DNA from: Denitrobaculum sp965225735
GTDB lineage: Bacteria; Pseudomonadota; Alphaproteobacteria; Kiloniellales; Kiloniellaceae
DNA length: 64,000 nt
Direction: 5' to 3'
Assembly: GCA_965225735.1 (NCBI GenBank)
Contig: CBDDBN010000029.1
Coordinates: forward strand, 310,001-374,000
Made by a program: the position numbers and the translations under genes. Below are positions 62,291 to 64,000 of this stretch, one piece after another (the stretch's first letter is position 1; the number at the start of each line of letters is the position of its first letter). The notes under the pieces are model-generated. The model saw only the letters and a program-made list of their open reading frames with translations. It was not told where the DNA came from and ran no database searches.

Positions 62291-63466
62291 TTACTCTTCC
62301 TCTGTTTCAAGATTTTCAGTCAGCGCTTCCACCTGGCCGTCGCGCAGGAGATGGCTGCAAAGCAAGCGCCTGGCTTCGCTCTCCAGATCCGCGACCGGTT
62401 CCAGCGCAGCGACGGCGATCCAGTTCTCATCCTGTAACGACTTCACCTGTTCGAGATCCGCATCGACAGGAACGAACAGCCGGCGCAACGCCTGCGGTTT
62501 GGGCAGCGCCCGCAACACCGTGTCCATATAAAGCGTGAAACCGGTGCAAGATTCACCGGCCCCATCGGTCGTCTCGGCATCGTAGCGGCCGCCCCGGCCG
62601 AGTTCACCGCGCACATCCCGGGCAAAGACGACAAAACTTATCCCGGTCTGATACTCAAAGCCGCGATGCTCGACCGGATCGAGCGTCAGGGTGAGGTCCG
62701 GCGCGGCATCTCGTATCAGGCCGACAACCTGTTTCAGACGCTGGAGCTCCACATCGGCGGCCGGTGGCAGCCGCAGGCCCTGCAGCTTTGCCAAAGCTTC
62801 GTCGGCCGGACCAGCGGCCCGCAGCAGCGCGAGAAACGGCTCCGCCTTCTCTCCCGCCAGAGCAGCCACGCTCGCGGCATCCTTTCGGTCCAGAGCCTCG
62901 CGCAAGTCAGCTGTTTCGGCCTCGCCAAAGCCCAAGTCCTTGGCGAGCGCCCCGACCAGGGGCGGCAGGTTGAGATCGATGGAAAGCCCTTGCACACCAA
63001 CGGCGTTCAAAGCCCGCGCCGCCAACAGAACCACCTCTGCATCGGCCCGTTCCTGCGGCGCACCGATCAACTCAGCACCGACCTGACCGAATTGCCGTTC
63101 CGGCCGGAGCTGGCTGCCCTTGACCTGCAAGACCTGTCCGCCATAGCACAACCGAAGCGGCCGAGGGGCGTTGCGCAGGCGGGTCCCCGCGATACGCACG
63201 ACCTGAGGTGTCATATCGGCACGCAAACCGAGCATGCGATGACTGACGGGGTCCATCAGCCGGAAGGTCTGCTGGGATACCGCCTGACCGGTCCCGGAGA
63301 GCAACGCTTCTTCGAACTCCAAAAGCGGCGGCTTAACCCTCTCGTAGCCCCAGCCTTCAAAGGCGCCGATCAAGCGTTCTACGACGCCCGCTTCATGTGC
63401 CGCGGCGGGTGGAAGAATATCTTGCAGACCCGCGGGCAGCAGTGCTTTATCACCGAGAGTGTTCAT
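62291..63466 (-). CDS. hisZ: ATP phosphoribosyltransferase regulatory subunit
   Basis: A 391-residue class II tRNA-synthetase-like protein without aminoacylation role: MNTLGDKALLPAGLQDILPP, FRLMDPVSHRMLGLRADMTPQVVRIAGTRL, and RGGRYDAE. It activates short-form HisG in histidine synthesis. I chose the ATG at 63466; the longer frame to 63589 has 41 extra residues without homologous character. Next to purA in the same operon. Confidence 0.92.
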   Translation of the reverse strand: MNTLGDKALLPAGLQDILPPAAAHEAGVVERLIGAFEGWGYERVKPPLLEFEEALLSGTGQAVSQQTFRLMDPVSHRMLGLRADMTPQVVRIAGTRLRNAPRPLRLCYGGQVLQVKGSQLRPERQFGQVGAELIGAPQERADAEVVLLAARALNAVGVQGLSIDLNLPPLVGALAKDLGFGEAETADLREALDRKDAASVAALAGEKAEPFLALLRAAGPADEALAKLQGLRLPPAADVELQRLKQVVGLIRDAAPDLTLTLDPVEHRGFEYQTGISFVVFARDVRGELGRGGRYDAETTDGAGESCTGFTLYMDTVLRALPKPQALRRLFVPVDADLEQVKSLQDENWIAVAALEPVADLESEARRLLCSHLLRDGQVEALTENLETEEE

Positions 63467-63663
63467 ACGATCGCCATGGAGATTGGTGCAATCCTTGCGA
63501 CAGCCCGATCCGCCGGGCGCCCTGCGTCCTTTGTTGACAGCCGGGAAGTGACTACTAGGTTTACCGGGCAACGGCAATTGGAAATGCACCGGAACGGCAG
63601 GACGTCACCGGATCCCCCGCAGGCTCCCTGGCTTCCGAAGGTAGCAACAGGCAAAAAGGCCCT

Positions 63664-64000
63664 ATGAAGTCCGAGATCCAAGAGGAAAAAGCGGCCGAGG
63701 CCTCCATACCAGGAATTCCCACTGCACCGCCGATCACCGACCGTATTCTGGGCGTTCTGCTGTTGGTTTCTGCCATTTTGCTGGCGGCCGGTTGGTTTAT
63801 GCCTGTGATGACGGTCCGGACTCTGTTCGTCTTCTATGACGAGGTCTCGATTGTCGAAGGCGCTTTGCGCATGATTGAAAGCGGCGATTACCTTCTGGTT
63901 GCGATCATCCTGACCTTCACCATCGCCTTTCCGGTCTGCAAACTCGGCCTCGCCTTCCTCGTCTGGCGCAGGTTGGACTTTCATGCGCCCGCCGACAGCG
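63664..64000 (+). CDS. PqiA-like membrane protein, 3' end outside window
   Basis: From the ATG at 63664 the open frame reads MKSEIQEEKAAEASIPGIP, then two hydrophobic helices (ILGVLLLVSAILLAAGWFMPVMTV and YLLVAIILTFTIAFPVCKLGLAFL) with the SIVEGALRMIESGDYLL linker typical of the PqiA domain. PqiA proteins take part in lipid transport across the envelope. Divergent from hisZ. Only the first ~112 residues are in the window. Confidence 0.8.
   Translation, partial: MKSEIQEEKAAEASIPGIPTAPPITDRILGVLLLVSAILLAAGWFMPVMTVRTLFVFYDEVSIVEGALRMIESGDYLLVAIILTFTIAFPVCKLGLAFLVWRRLDFHAPADS

Overview
The window joins a long accessory region (about 1-53,400) to ordinary chromosome (about 53,450-64,000). The right part carries ltaE, a DUF6476 gene, rluD, rpoH, purA, hisZ and a pqiA-like gene. 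These proteins and their order point to an alphaproteobacterium, probably of Rhodospirillales type; I infer this from family knowledge and no search was run. A tRNA-Glu(CTC) gene on the minus strand (53448-53523) marks the border. The DNA past its 3' end is AT-richer, full of mobility genes, and looks like a composite genomic island.

Region 1 (1-7.4 kb): the end of a membrane protein gene, then a tight operon of a TauD-type dioxygenase, an ATP-grasp ligase and a kinase-like (SelO-reminiscent) protein. The last gene is cut by a complete IS3-family (IS407-like) element whose 4-bp target duplication can be read. An ArdC antirestriction gene and a small membrane protein gene follow.

Region 2 (7.5-13.5 kb): a class II lanthipeptide locus. 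It has a 60-residue precursor ending in a Cys-rich tail, a hairpin terminator, and a LanM synthetase with the CCG type of zinc site. Around it are a luciferase-like monooxygenase, a second TauD-type dioxygenase and a third 2OG-Fe(II) oxygenase. No lanthipeptide exporter or leader peptidase is visible. This locus and a SIR2-type NADase-like defence gene lie between two 497-bp direct repeats derived from the 5' part of ardC.

Region 3 (15-31 kb): mostly conflict-type genes: a 4-TM protein, an alpha/beta hydrolase, a KAP-family NTPase, a SLATT-like membrane protein, and a secreted NUC-family nuclease split by an in-frame TAG. A four-gene envelope cassette follows: lipoprotein, secreted TPR-CHAT protease, CHASE2 membrane protein, FecR-like protein. 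I regard this cassette as the best candidate for an undescribed system.

Region 4 (31-53 kb): mobility genes (serine resolvase, XRE regulator, tyrosine integrase next to a half tRNA, two VirD4/TraG coupling proteins, two MOBQ-type relaxases). Each relaxase has an IncQ-like oriT directly upstream. No mating-pair genes are present, so the element is probably mobilised by a helper. The cargo includes a secreted gasdermin-like protein translationally coupled to a lipoprotein zinc protease, several membrane proteins, and a large protein with an N-terminal Mrr-like nuclease domain.

Region 5 (53.4-64 kb): housekeeping genes plus a membrane-anchored pseudokinase and a partner membrane protein upstream of hisZ-purA on the same strand.
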